Positions 27,157 through 35,345 of a stretch of 64,000 bases of DNA are shown here, piece after piece. Below the pieces are notes generated by a model, which did no database searches, was not told where the DNA came from, and saw only the letters and a program-made list of their open reading frames with translations. The stretch covers positions 496,001 to 560,000 of the forward strand of contig NZ_OW969598.1 of the NCBI RefSeq assembly GCF_943181435.1, given 5' to 3'. This DNA is from Neisseria sp. Marseille-Q6792. Its GTDB lineage: Bacteria > Pseudomonadota > Gammaproteobacteria > Burkholderiales > Neisseriaceae. How positions within the stretch are numbered: position 1 is the stretch's first letter; the number at the start of each line of letters is the position of its first letter. The position numbers and the translations under genes are program-made.

Positions 27157-27176
27157 AAAAAACCGCCTGCCGGCGG
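27157..27176 (-). terminator. Rho-independent terminator
   Basis: On the minus strand CCGCC-GGCA-GGCGG is followed by six T. It lies between the small gene at 27217 and the gene at 26725. Confidence 0.65.
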
Positions 27177-27216
27177 CAGAAACACACCTTTTCAGGTGCA
27201 GGGAAAGCCGCCTGTT

Positions 27217-27366
27217 TCAGACGGCCTTGTTGTGCAGGCAGCCTAGCTCACCGTCATGGAAGCAATGCAGAACGGGCGGTAGATAATCGCGCCCCATGTG
27301 CCCTGCGATCAAAGGGCAGGTTCCACACCCGCCCTTCTTTTCAGACGGCATCAAAAAGCACGCCAT
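27217..27366 (-). CDS. Small Cys/His-rich protein (tentative)
   Basis: A 49-residue frame starting MACFLMPSEKKGGCGTCP and ending with LHCFHDGELGCLHNKAV. It contains a C-x2-C and further Cys and His residues, as in small metal-binding proteins. Its codons 6-9 are an uptake sequence. A minus-strand terminator follows 41 bases after its stop, which supports its being transcribed. It could also be non-coding; I do not recognise a family. Confidence 0.4.
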   Translation of the reverse strand: MACFLMPSEKKGGCGTCPLIAGHMGRDYLPPVLHCFHDGELGCLHNKAV

Positions 27367-27493
27367 ATCCGCCAATATGCCGACACAGGCAAATCTTTCG
27401 ACACCCCGACAGACAAAAACACCTTGACTAAAAATTATATGCAAATAATAATAACAACCTCTTTATTCCTCTAACAATTTTGGAGTAGGTTTC

Positions 27494-28165
27494 ATGAAGA
27501 AAATTTCCGCCGCCATCGCTTTTGCCGCCGCTGCCGTTTCACTGACCGGCTGTGCGACCGAATCCTCACGCAGCCTCGAGGTAGCAAAAGTCGCCTCCTA
27601 CAATACGCAATATCACGGTGTTCGCACCCCGATTTCCGTTGGAACATTCGACAACCGCTCCAGCTTCCAAAAAGGCATTTTCTCCGACGGAGAAGACCGT
27701 TTGGGCAGCCAGGCGAAAACCATCCTGGTAACGCACCTGCAACAAACCAACCGCTTCAACGTACTGAACCGCACCAACCTTAGCGCATTGAAACAGGAAT
27801 CCGGCATTTCCGGCAAAATGCAAAACCTGAAAGGCGCAGATTATGTCGTTACCGGCGATGTAACCGAATTCGGACGCAAAGATGTCGGCGATCATCAGCT
27901 CTTCGGCATTTTGGGGCGCGGCAAATCGCAAATCGCCTATGCAAAAGTGGCTCTGAATATCGTCAACGTCAATACTTCCGAAATCGTCTATTCCACACAG
28001 GGCGCGGGCGAATACACACTTTCCAACCGTGAAATCATCGGCTTTGGCGGCACTTCCGGCTACGATGCGACTCTAAACGGCAAAGTTTTGGACTTGGCAA
28101 TCCGCGAAGCCGTCAACAACCTGGTTCGGGCTGTCGACAACGGCGCATGGCAACCCAACCGTTAA
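27494..28165 (+). CDS. CsgG-like outer-membrane lipoprotein
   Basis: A 223-residue lipoprotein. The signal peptide ends in the lipobox LTGC (Cys 20). The mature part resembles the CsgG/curli-assembly family: PISVGTFDNRS, LVTHLQQTNRFNVLNRTNL, GADYVVTGDVTEFG and a C-terminal REAVNNLVRAVDNGAWQPNR. It is the first gene of a three-lipoprotein operon with the DUF4810 and DUF799 genes, 6 bases before the next. Such trios are thought to assemble at the cell envelope, perhaps as a transport or stress complex. Confidence 0.88.
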   Translation: MKKISAAIAFAAAAVSLTGCATESSRSLEVAKVASYNTQYHGVRTPISVGTFDNRSSFQKGIFSDGEDRLGSQAKTILVTHLQQTNRFNVLNRTNLSALKQESGISGKMQNLKGADYVVTGDVTEFGRKDVGDHQLFGILGRGKSQIAYAKVALNIVNVNTSEIVYSTQGAGEYTLSNREIIGFGGTSGYDATLNGKVLDLAIREAVNNLVRAVDNGAWQPNR

Positions 28166-28171
28166 GGACAA

Positions 28172-28543
28172 ATGATGAATCCGAAAACCTTGAGTCGTTT
28201 GTCGCTGTGTGCGGCGGTCTTGGCTCTGACCGCCTGCGGCGGCGGCGGGCATAAAAACCTGTATTATTATGGCGACTATCCCGATACCGTCTATGAAGGT
28301 TTGAAAAACGACGATACTTCGTTGGGCAAGCAGACCGAAAAGATGGAAAAATATTTTGTGGAAGCCGGCAACAAAAAAATGAATGCCGCCCCGGGTGCGC
28401 ACGCCCATTTGGGACTGCTGCTTTCCCGTTCGGGAGACAAAGAGGGCGCGTTCCGCCAGTTTGAAGAAGAGAAAAGGCTGTTTCCCGAATCGGGCGTATT
28501 TATGGACTTCCTGATGAAAACCGGTAAAGGAGGCAAGCGATGA
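28172..28543 (+). CDS. DUF4810 lipoprotein
   Basis: A 123-residue lipoprotein with lipobox LTAC, then GGGGHKNLYYYGDYPDTVYEGL, which marks DUF4810 (interrupted here). The rest looks helical and TPR-like (HLGLLLSRSGDKEGAFRQF). It is the middle gene of the operon; its stop overlaps the next start by 4 bases (ATGA). The two adjacent ATG codons at 28172 and 28175 are both usable after AAGGACAA. Confidence 0.87.
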   Translation: MMNPKTLSRLSLCAAVLALTACGGGGHKNLYYYGDYPDTVYEGLKNDDTSLGKQTEKMEKYFVEAGNKKMNAAPGAHAHLGLLLSRSGDKEGAFRQFEEEKRLFPESGVFMDFLMKTGKGGKR

Positions 28544-29187
28544 AACCTTTGATTTTAGGGCTTGCCGCCGTGTTGGCGCTGTCTGCCTGCCAAGTTCAAA
28601 AAGCTCCCGACTTCGACTACACGTCATTCAAGGAAAGCAAACCGGCTTCAATTTTGGTGGTTCCGCCCCTGAACGAATCGCCCGATGTCAACGGCACTTG
28701 GGGGATGCTGGCTTCGACCGCCGAGCCGCTTTCCGAAGCCGGCTATTACGTCTTCCCCGCCGCAGTCGTGGAGGAAACCTTCAAACAAAACGGCTTGACC
28801 AATGCCGCCGATATTCACGCCGTCCGGCCGGAAAAACTGCATCAGATTTTCGGCAATGATGCGGTTTTGTACATTACGGTTACCGAATACGGTACTTCAT
28901 ATCAAATTTTAGACAGCGTAACCACCGTATCCGCCAAAGCACGGCTGGTCGATTCCCGCAACGGAAAAGAGTTGTGGTCGGGTTCGGCCAGCATCCGCGA
29001 AGGCAGCAACAACAGCAACAGCGGCCTGTTGGGGGCTTTGGTCGGCGCAGTGGTCAACCAGATTGCCAACAGCCTGACCGACCGCGGTTATCAGGTTTCC
29101 CAAAGCGCCGCATACAACCTGCTGTCGCCCTATTCTCACAACGGCATCTTGAAAGGTCCGAGATTCGTCGAAGAGCAGCCCAAATAA
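28540..29187 (+). CDS. DUF799 lipoprotein (GNA1162-like)
   Basis: A 215-residue lipoprotein with lipobox LSAC (Cys 17). The mature part SILVVPPLNESPDVNGTWG and VLYITVTEYGTSYQIL fits DUF799, the family of the meningococcal antigen GNA1162, whose fold resembles TolB/CsgG-type nucleotide-free domains. A Gly/Asn-rich loop (EGSNNSNSGLLGALVGA) precedes the C-terminus. It is the last gene of the lipoprotein operon and ends before an uptake-sequence terminator. Confidence 0.9.
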   Translation: MKPLILGLAAVLALSACQVQKAPDFDYTSFKESKPASILVVPPLNESPDVNGTWGMLASTAEPLSEAGYYVFPAAVVEETFKQNGLTNAADIHAVRPEKLHQIFGNDAVLYITVTEYGTSYQILDSVTTVSAKARLVDSRNGKELWSGSASIREGSNNSNSGLLGALVGAVVNQIANSLTDRGYQVSQSAAYNLLSPYSHNGILKGPRFVEEQPK

Positions 29188-29191
29188 GCAT

Positions 29192-29226
29192 ATGCCGTCT
29201 GAACACACGTAATTTTCAGACGGCAT
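29192..29226 (+). terminator. Uptake-sequence terminator of the lipoprotein operon
   Basis: Inverted ATGCCGTCTGAA pair just after the DUF799 stop codon. Confidence 0.8.
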
Positions 29227-29356
29227 TGAAAAGGCCGGATATTTTAAAATAGCTCTGACTGAAATCAGACGGTTGCTTTCATATCCCGATAAGGTTCGGA
29301 TTCTGTATTTTGCAGAATCTGAACCTTTTATTTAAACTGGGCGCAGCGTATTCATA

Positions 29357-29463
29357 TATAGTGGATTAAATTTAAATCAGGACAAGGCGACGAAGCCGCA
29401 GACAGTACAGATAGTACGGCAAGGCGAGGCAACGCTGTACTGGTTTAAATTTAATCCACTATA
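29357..29463. repeat. Correia element, internally deleted (about 107 bp)
   Basis: It has the TATAGTGGATTAA ends but lacks the central 50-base block with AGAACGATTCTC found in full copies. It lies upstream of the ABC transporter gene and could affect its expression. Confidence 0.92.
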
Positions 29464-29578
29464 CCCAATCAAACACACAATATCTCCGCCAACCCACCGG
29501 TATTTTTAAAATCCAAATAGAAAATGTTTACCGCGTGCGTCTTTTTAAAAGAGCATTTAAAACCATAAGGGATTTCCC

Positions 29579-31348
29579 ATGCAGAAATGGCAAACCGAGC
29601 TTTATTCCACGCCGTCTTGGCTGTTGCAGACCTTATTGATGGTCGCCGCAGCCTCGGCGGTCATTCTGTTTTTTGCACGCAACACGCGCTTCGGGCGCGA
29701 GTTTAGCTATATCCTTCGCCTGTGCCTGACACCAAAAAGCGCGGTCAAAGTTCTACTGCTGATTACGGCGATGATTACGCTGCTGTTGACCGAAGTACGG
29801 CTGAATGTGTTGAGTACCTTTATGTCCAAAGGGCTTTACGACTCGATGCAGGATTTGAATGCCTCGGCATTTTGGATGTTTGCAGCAATGAATGCAGGCG
29901 TGGTGTTGATACGGGCGTTTAACAATGTCGTCAACGACTTTCTCGATCAAGGTTTGGCGATTAAATGGTCGGAGCGGCTCAATGAAGTGCTGACAACACG
30001 CTGGCTTGCCGACAAAAACTACTACCGCCTGCAAATGCGCCGCCATGCACCGGACAATATCGACCAACGTATCCAACAGGACGCGCAGGATTTCATCGCC
30101 TCGACCATCGAATTTGTGCGCGGCATGGTCAATTCAGTCGTTACCTCTTTCGAATTTGCCGTTGTTTTGTGGGGCTTGGCAGGCATCCTGACCGTGTTCG
30201 GCTTTGACATTCCGCGCGGCATTGTTTGGTTCGTCTTTATCTTTGTGATTTTGGCGACCTTTATCGCCATGTGGATAGGCAACCCTTTGATTCGTTACAA
30301 CTATGAAAACGAAAAACTCAACGGCGACTACCGTTACTCCCTTATCCGCGTGCGCGACCACGCCGAAAGCGTGGCGTTTTACAGCGGCGAACAACACGAA
30401 CACGACCAGCTTTCCGACCGCTTCAAAGCCATTATCCGCAACCGTTGGCGCATTGCGCGGCAAAGCGTCTGCCTGAGCGGCTTTAACGATATGTTCACCA
30501 ACGGCATCAAACTTTTCCCGATTATTTTGCAAGCTCCGCGCCTGTTTGCCGGACAAATCAAAATCGGCGATATCCAGCAGACTGTCCAAGCCTTCGCGCG
30601 ACTGCAAAACGCGCTGTCTTTCTTCCGGATGTTCTACAACAAATTCACCGCCTACCGCGCCCGATTGGAGCGTCTGTACGGCTTTTTGCTGAGTACCGAA
30701 GAACAACACAGCGGGCAGCAACCCGAGATTAGCGAAGTTTCAGACGGCATTGCACTGGAAAACGTCGCTCTGTTCCGCCACAACGGCGAAGTTTTATTAG
30801 ACGGTATCAATATCAACCTCAAAAACGGCGACTCCCTGCTGATACGCGGTCCGAGCGGTTGCGGCAAAACCTCGCTGCTGCGCGCGCTGGCTGGGCTTTG
30901 GCCGTTTGGCAGCAGCGGCAAAGTCAGCCATCCGCCGCATCAAGACATCCTCTTCCTGCCGCAACGTCCGTACACGGCGCAAGGCAGCCTGCGCGATGCG
31001 ATTTGTTATCCTGACATCGACAAACAGCATCCGGAGCTAATCGAAGCTATGAACACCTGCCGCTTAGGTTATCTGGTTGATAAATTAGACAAACCCGACG
31101 ACTGGCAACACAAACTCTCCCCCGGCGAACTGCAACGCGTCGCCTTCGTCCGCGCCCTGCTTTCCAAGCCCAAAGTCATCCTACTCGACGAAGCCACCGC
31201 CGCCTTGGATGAACCGACCGAAGCCATGCTCTACCGTGCCTTAAAGCAAAAACTGCCCGACAGCATCATCATCAGCATCGGACACCGCAGCACGCTCAAC
31301 GCGTTCCACAATATGCACCTCGATGTCGGCAACGTTGCCTGCGGCTGA
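29579..31348 (+). CDS. SbmA/YddA-type ABC transporter (permease-ATPase fusion)
   Basis: A 589-residue inner-membrane protein. Residues 1-340 form an SbmA/BacA-like membrane domain with about six helices (ARNTRFGREFSYILRLC, NVVNDFLDQGLAIKWSERLNE, interrupted here). Residues 390-589 are an ABC ATPase with Walker A GPSGCGKTSLL, signature LSPGELQRV and Walker B VILLDEATAALD. Relatives take up peptides such as bleomycin, microcins and antimicrobial peptides, or vitamin B12. AAGGGA precedes the ATG. It is monocistronic with a CREE upstream. Confidence 0.9.
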   Translation: MQKWQTELYSTPSWLLQTLLMVAAASAVILFFARNTRFGREFSYILRLCLTPKSAVKVLLLITAMITLLLTEVRLNVLSTFMSKGLYDSMQDLNASAFWMFAAMNAGVVLIRAFNNVVNDFLDQGLAIKWSERLNEVLTTRWLADKNYYRLQMRRHAPDNIDQRIQQDAQDFIASTIEFVRGMVNSVVTSFEFAVVLWGLAGILTVFGFDIPRGIVWFVFIFVILATFIAMWIGNPLIRYNYENEKLNGDYRYSLIRVRDHAESVAFYSGEQHEHDQLSDRFKAIIRNRWRIARQSVCLSGFNDMFTNGIKLFPIILQAPRLFAGQIKIGDIQQTVQAFARLQNALSFFRMFYNKFTAYRARLERLYGFLLSTEEQHSGQQPEISEVSDGIALENVALFRHNGEVLLDGININLKNGDSLLIRGPSGCGKTSLLRALAGLWPFGSSGKVSHPPHQDILFLPQRPYTAQGSLRDAICYPDIDKQHPELIEAMNTCRLGYLVDKLDKPDDWQHKLSPGELQRVAFVRALLSKPKVILLDEATAALDEPTEAMLYRALKQKLPDSIIISIGHRSTLNAFHNMHLDVGNVACG

Positions 31349-31349
31349 A

Positions 31350-31383
31350 CGATGCCGTCTGAAGCCGTTTTCAGACGGCATCG
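31350..31383 (+). terminator. Uptake-sequence terminator after the ABC transporter
   Basis: CGATGCCGTCTGAA / TTCAGACGGCATCG stem-loop starting 2 bases after the stop codon. Confidence 0.82.
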
Positions 31384-31451
31384 TCAAATTGGAAAGGCGC
31401 GCGAAAACAACGTACAATAAACCTATCTGCCAACCTCTGAAATGCTGCACC

Positions 31452-32120
31452 GTGAACCAGCTTATTTTTGATTTTGCCGCACACGACTATCCAAGTTTCG
31501 ACAAATTCCTCGGCACGGAAAATGCGGAGCTGGTCTATGTCCTCCAACACAAACACGGACAGTTCATCTATGTTTGGGGAGAAGAAGGCGCGGGAAAAAG
31601 CCACCTTTTGCAGGCATGGGTCGCACAAGCACTCGAAGCCGGAAAAAACGCCGTCTATGTCGATGCCGCCGCCGAACCGCTTACCGACTCCGCGCTCGAT
31701 GCCGACTATCTCGCCATCGACCAAGTCGAAAAACTGGGAAACGAAGAGCAGGCATTGCTTTTTTCCATCTTCAACCGTTTCCGCAATAGCGGAAAGGGCT
31801 TTTTGCTGCTTGGTTCGGAATCTACGCCCCAACAGCTCGTTATCCGCGAAGACCTCCGCACGCGTATGGCGTACTGCCTCGTTTACGAAGTCAAGCCCCT
31901 AACCGACCAAGAAAAAATCGATGCGCTCGTCAGCATGGCGGCAGCACGCCAAGTTACCATAGACCCCGAAATCTTCGAATACCTACTCAACCACTGGCGG
32001 CGAGATATGGACAGCCTGATGGATATGCTCGACACGCTGGACAACTACGCCGTAACCATGGGCAAACGCATCACGCTGCCGCTTTTGCGCCAGCTCTTAA
32101 AACAACAGGAAAACCGATGA
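31452..32120 (+). CDS. hda: DnaA regulatory inactivator Hda
   Basis: Hda works with the DNA-bound sliding clamp to trigger ATP hydrolysis by DnaA and so prevents re-initiation. The 222-residue AAA+ protein has an N-terminal clamp-binding motif (QLIFDF), Walker A-like WGEEGAGKSHLLQA, LAIDQVEKL (Walker B) and GSEST. The GTG at 31452 is the start; the frame is open further upstream, but that part is non-coding sequence with an uptake sequence. It overlaps the HAD gene by 4 bases. Confidence 0.9.
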   Translation: MNQLIFDFAAHDYPSFDKFLGTENAELVYVLQHKHGQFIYVWGEEGAGKSHLLQAWVAQALEAGKNAVYVDAAAEPLTDSALDADYLAIDQVEKLGNEEQALLFSIFNRFRNSGKGFLLLGSESTPQQLVIREDLRTRMAYCLVYEVKPLTDQEKIDALVSMAAARQVTIDPEIFEYLLNHWRRDMDSLMDMLDTLDNYAVTMGKRITLPLLRQLLKQQENR

Positions 32121-32785
32121 AAAACCTTGCCATCTTCGATCTCGACAACACACTCATCAACATCGATTCCGGCCACGCCTGGTTAGCGTTCCTCATTAAG
32201 AAAATGCCGGACGATGCTGCCCAAACCGAGGCGCAAAACGAAAAATTCTACCGCGACTACCAAAACGGCTGCCTCGACATCGACGCCTTCTGCAAATTCC
32301 ACCTTGCCCCGCTCGCCCGTTACGGCAAAGAAGAGCTGGCGAAATTTCACCGCGAATTTATGACAGAATACATTATCCCCCATATCTCGCCCATGCAGCG
32401 TATGCTTGTGCAGAGCCATCAAATGGCCGGCGACGAAACCCTCGTTATCTCCTCAACCAACGAATTCATCATCACTCCCATCTGCCACCTTTTCGGCATT
32501 ACCAATATCATCGGCACGCAACTCGAAACCGATACCGACGGCCGCTACACCGGCAACTACATCGGCACACCCAGCTTTAGGGAAGGAAAAATTACCCGCC
32601 TGAACCAATGGCTTGCCGAACGCGGCGAAACGCTCGAAAGCTATGGCAAAACCTATTTTTACAGTGATTCCAAAAACGATCTGCCGCTGCTGCGCCTTGT
32701 CGACGAACCCGTCGCCGTCAACCCCGATGCCGAACTGGAAAAAGAAGCCAAAGAAAAAGGCTGGCCGGTTTTGAATTTCAAATGA
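32117..32785 (+). CDS. HAD-IB family phosphatase (SerB-like)
   Basis: A 222-residue phosphatase of the haloacid dehalogenase family. Motif I is IFDLDNTLINIDS (nucleophile and acid/base Asp), motif II ISSTN, Lys/Asp of motifs III-IV in YFYSDSKNDLPLL. The HAD-IB cap is present. The family includes phosphoserine and phosphatidylglycerophosphate phosphatases; the substrate cannot be assigned. Translation is coupled to hda through the ATGA overlap. Confidence 0.88.
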   Translation: MKNLAIFDLDNTLINIDSGHAWLAFLIKKMPDDAAQTEAQNEKFYRDYQNGCLDIDAFCKFHLAPLARYGKEELAKFHREFMTEYIIPHISPMQRMLVQSHQMAGDETLVISSTNEFIITPICHLFGITNIIGTQLETDTDGRYTGNYIGTPSFREGKITRLNQWLAERGETLESYGKTYFYSDSKNDLPLLRLVDEPVAVNPDAELEKEAKEKGWPVLNFK

Positions 32786-32788
32786 CGC

Positions 32789-32827
32789 AATGCCGTCTGA
32801 AGCCCGATTCGGCGTTCAGACGGCATT
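32789..32827 (+). terminator. Uptake-sequence terminator of hda-HAD operon
   Basis: Inverted ATGCCGTCTGAA pair starting 4 bases after the HAD gene stop codon. Confidence 0.8.
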
Positions 32828-32924
32828 GAGGCTGAAATCCCAAAAACTCAAAGCCACAGGAATTTATCCGGAAAAACAAAAAACACAGGAATTCATCGGG
32901 AAAAACAACAATCTTTCCACCGTC

Positions 32925-32944
32925 ATTCCTACGAAAGTGGGAAT
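32925..32944. repeat. dRS3-like repeat
   Basis: An imperfect ATTCC-N9-GGGAAT inverted repeat of the dRS3 type, next to the CREE at 32970. Such repeats are frequent in N. meningitidis and act as recombination and phage-integration sites. Confidence 0.65.
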
Positions 32945-32969
32945 CTTGATCCGTCCGCACGGAAACTTA

Positions 32970-33078
32970 TATAGTGGATTAAATTTAAACCAATACGGCG
33001 TTGCCTCGCCTTGCCGTACTATTTTTGTACTGTCTGCGGCTTCGTCGCCTTGTCCTGATTTAAATTTAATCCACTATA
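32970..33078. repeat. Correia element, internally deleted (about 109 bp)
   Basis: TATAGTGGATTAA ends with a shortened interior (TGCCTCGCCTTGCCGTAC junction). It is in the reverse orientation relative to the one at 29357 and borders the AT-rich gene at 33252. Confidence 0.92.
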
Positions 33079-33251
33079 TTTCGTCATTTGCACCCGACAT
33101 AATTCAATACTTTATTTTGCAATAAATTAACGGATGCTGACAAATTAGATTGGATTAATTACCCTATTATCTATATTGGGTTATCGGGTTGCTAATTGAG
33201 CAGAACGTAGCAAACCATAAAGTGAGTGTTTCCACCCACTCTGCATTTACT

Positions 33252-33695
33252 ATGAAGTGGTTATTAAATATGATAATGAGACCTATTAAATTTAGTATGG
33301 TAAATATGTTATTATTTATTGTTATATGTAGTTCATTTTTTGATCTGCTCGTTCAATTATGTACAATTTTATTTCATAGCCAAAAAATATACTTTATTAC
33401 ATTATTTTTATTATTTATTTTTAATTTTGCTACAAAATCTATCTATATGGCAATTATTTATCCTATTTTATATTTTTTTATCGTAAAAAAATATTATCCT
33501 TACTCTAGGAAAGTGATAATTCTATTATCATTAGCATTATCTATATATTTTACTTTTATGGACTTTTACTTTTTTTCCATATATTCAGATAACCTTAGCT
33601 ATGAAACGGAGCCTTTACATTTATACATCCCTATTATTATTAATTTTCTCTCACTTTTAGTTTCTAATTTTATTTTATCTTTTATCAACAAGTAA
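33252..33695 (+). CDS. AT-rich membrane protein, unknown
   Basis: A frame of 147 residues from the ATG at 33252 (a TTG at 33189 would add 21 residues), ending FILSFINK. It is very hydrophobic, with four or five helices rich in Ile, Leu, Phe and Tyr. The base composition is strikingly AT-rich compared with flanking genes, and codons end mostly in A/T, as in horizontally acquired DNA. No Shine-Dalgarno is clear. It is enclosed by a CREE on one side and dRS3 repeats and a second CREE on the other. Confidence 0.5.
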   Translation: MKWLLNMIMRPIKFSMVNMLLFIVICSSFFDLLVQLCTILFHSQKIYFITLFLLFIFNFATKSIYMAIIYPILYFFIVKKYYPYSRKVIILLSLALSIYFTFMDFYFFSIYSDNLSYETEPLHLYIPIIINFLSLLVSNFILSFINK

Positions 33696-33792
33696 ATGTA
33701 TATACAAAATACAATCCAAAAGATCCTAAGTAAACCACCAATCCCACACCACCCTTACCGGTTCAAATCCGCACAAAAACCCACATCCCGTC

Positions 33793-33894
33793 ATTCCCAC
33801 GAAAGTGGGAATCTAGGACGTAAAATCTAAAGAAACTTTTTTTTCCCGATAAGTTTCCGCGCCGACAGGTCTGGATTCCCGCCTGCGCGGGAAT
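33793..33894. repeat. dRS3-flanked neisserial repeat
   Basis: Two 20-base dRS3 units with ATTCCC...GGGAAT ends (33793-33812 and 33875-33894) bracket about 60 bases of RS-type sequence. A degenerate third unit lies near 33985. This arrangement is the usual neisserial intergenic repeat array. Confidence 0.85.
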
Positions 33895-34027
33895 GACGAA
33901 ATTTCAAAGTTATGGCGTTATCGGAAAAACAGAAAATCAAAGCCGGAGAATTTATCCCAAACAACCGGATTTCAAAAAACCAGATTCCCGGCTGGAATGA
34001 CGGATCTTAGGTTTCTGTTTTTGTTTC

Positions 34028-34182
34028 TATAGTGGATTAACAAAAATCAGGACAAGGCGACGAAGCCGCAGACAGTACAAATAGTACGGAACCGATTCAC
34101 TTGGTGCTTCAGCACCTTAGAGAATCGTTCTCTTTGAGCTAAGGCGAGGCAACGCCGTACTGGTTTTTGTTAATCCACTATA
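34028..34182. repeat. Correia repeat enclosed element (full, 155 bp)
   Basis: Perfect TATAGTGGATTAAC / GTTAATCCACTATA ends and full interior. It lies about 100 bases beyond the 3' end of argB. Confidence 0.94.
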
Positions 34183-34280
34183 TTTTTTCAGGAATGACGG
34201 TTTGGAAATTGCCCGAAACCTCAAAAACAGAAACCGGACAAACGGGTTTTCCACCAAAGCCGACATTCTCCAACTTTGCT

Positions 34281-35177
34281 TCAGGCATCTTCCCCACTGC
34301 CCAAAATCATCGACCCGATACCGGCATCGGTAAAGATTTCCAGCAAAAGCGCGTTGGGCAACCTGCCGTCGATGATGTGCGTGGCTTTCACACCGTTGAC
34401 GGCGGCTTCAACCGCAGAAGCGATTTTCGGCAGCATACCGCCATACAGCGTGCCGTCGGTAATCAGTTCATCAATCCGTTTCGGCGTGAGTTTGGTCAGC
34501 AGATTGCCCGTTTTGTCCATCACACCGGCGATATTCGTCATCATCAAAAGTTTTTCGGCGTTCAATTCTTCCGCCAATTTGCCTGCCACCAAATCGGCAT
34601 TGATGTTGAACGCTTCGCCTTTTTCACCTACGCCGACGGGGGCGACGACAGGAATGCAGCCGCGTTCTATCAGCCCTTTAACCAAACCTGTATCGATGCT
34701 TTCCACCGTACCGACCTGTCCGATGCCCACGCCATTCTGTTCGGGCGTATCGACCAAAAGTTTCTTCGCCTTAATGAAATGGTCGTCGCGTCCGCTTACG
34801 CCGACCGCATGCCCGCCATATGTGTTAATCATCGACACGATTTCTTTATTGACGTGCCCGCCCAACACCATTTCGACAATATCCATCGCCTCTTTGTCGA
34901 TAACGCGCATTCCTTGGACAAACTCGCCCTTTTTGCCAACTTTTTCAAGCATCGCATTGATCTGCGGCCCGCCGCCGTGAACGATGACGGGATGAATGCC
35001 GACCAGTTTCAGCAGCACGACATTGCGGGCAAACCCTTCTTTCAAGGCAGGTTCGGTCATCGCGTTGCCGCCGTACTTGATGACGGCGACCGAACCGGAA
35101 AACCGGCGGATGTAAGGCAGCGCTTCGGCAAGGATACGCACCTTGTCGGCGGCAGAAATAATGTTTTCAGACTCCAT
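34281..35177 (-). CDS. argB: Acetylglutamate kinase
   Basis: Phosphorylates N-acetylglutamate, the second step of arginine synthesis, in the cytoplasm. The 298-residue amino-acid kinase has [11 protein letters not shown] (catalytic Lys), [11 protein letters not shown] (substrate and phosphate binding), [12 protein letters not shown] and the C-terminal GKLPKIAS-type loop ([18 protein letters not shown]). The start at 35177 gives an N-terminal helix typical of hexameric, arginine-inhibited ArgB. A long open frame on the other strand is only its shadow. Confidence 0.97.
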   Translation of the reverse strand: MESENIISAADKVRILAEALPYIRRFSGSVAVIKYGGNAMTEPALKEGFARNVVLLKLVGIHPVIVHGGGPQINAMLEKVGKKGEFVQGMRVIDKEAMDIVEMVLGGHVNKEIVSMINTYGGHAVGVSGRDDHFIKAKKLLVDTPEQNGVGIGQVGTVESIDTGLVKGLIERGCIPVVAPVGVGEKGEAFNINADLVAGKLAEELNAEKLLMMTNIAGVMDKTGNLLTKLTPKRIDELITDGTLYGGMLPKIASAVEAAVNGVKATHIIDGRLPNALLLEIFTDAGIGSMILGSGEDA

Positions 35178-35222
35178 AACGGCTCCCTATTGTTGACAAT
35201 TTTGGCTTATGTCAACGCCAAA

Positions 35223-35252
35223 CGCCGTCTGAAACAATCTTCAGACGGCATC
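35223..35252. terminator. Inverted uptake-sequence pair
   Basis: GCCGTCTGAA / TTCAGACGGCAT stem-loop in the divergent spacer between argB and the carboxypeptidase gene; the left copy lacks the leading AT. Confidence 0.6.
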
Positions 35253-35345
35253 CGGCAGACCTCAGGCAGGTTGAAGCCTTGCGATACGGGCGGTAAAATC
35301 GCGGTTTATCCGGTTCGAGAAACCGGCGACAGCAAGGACTTTCCC

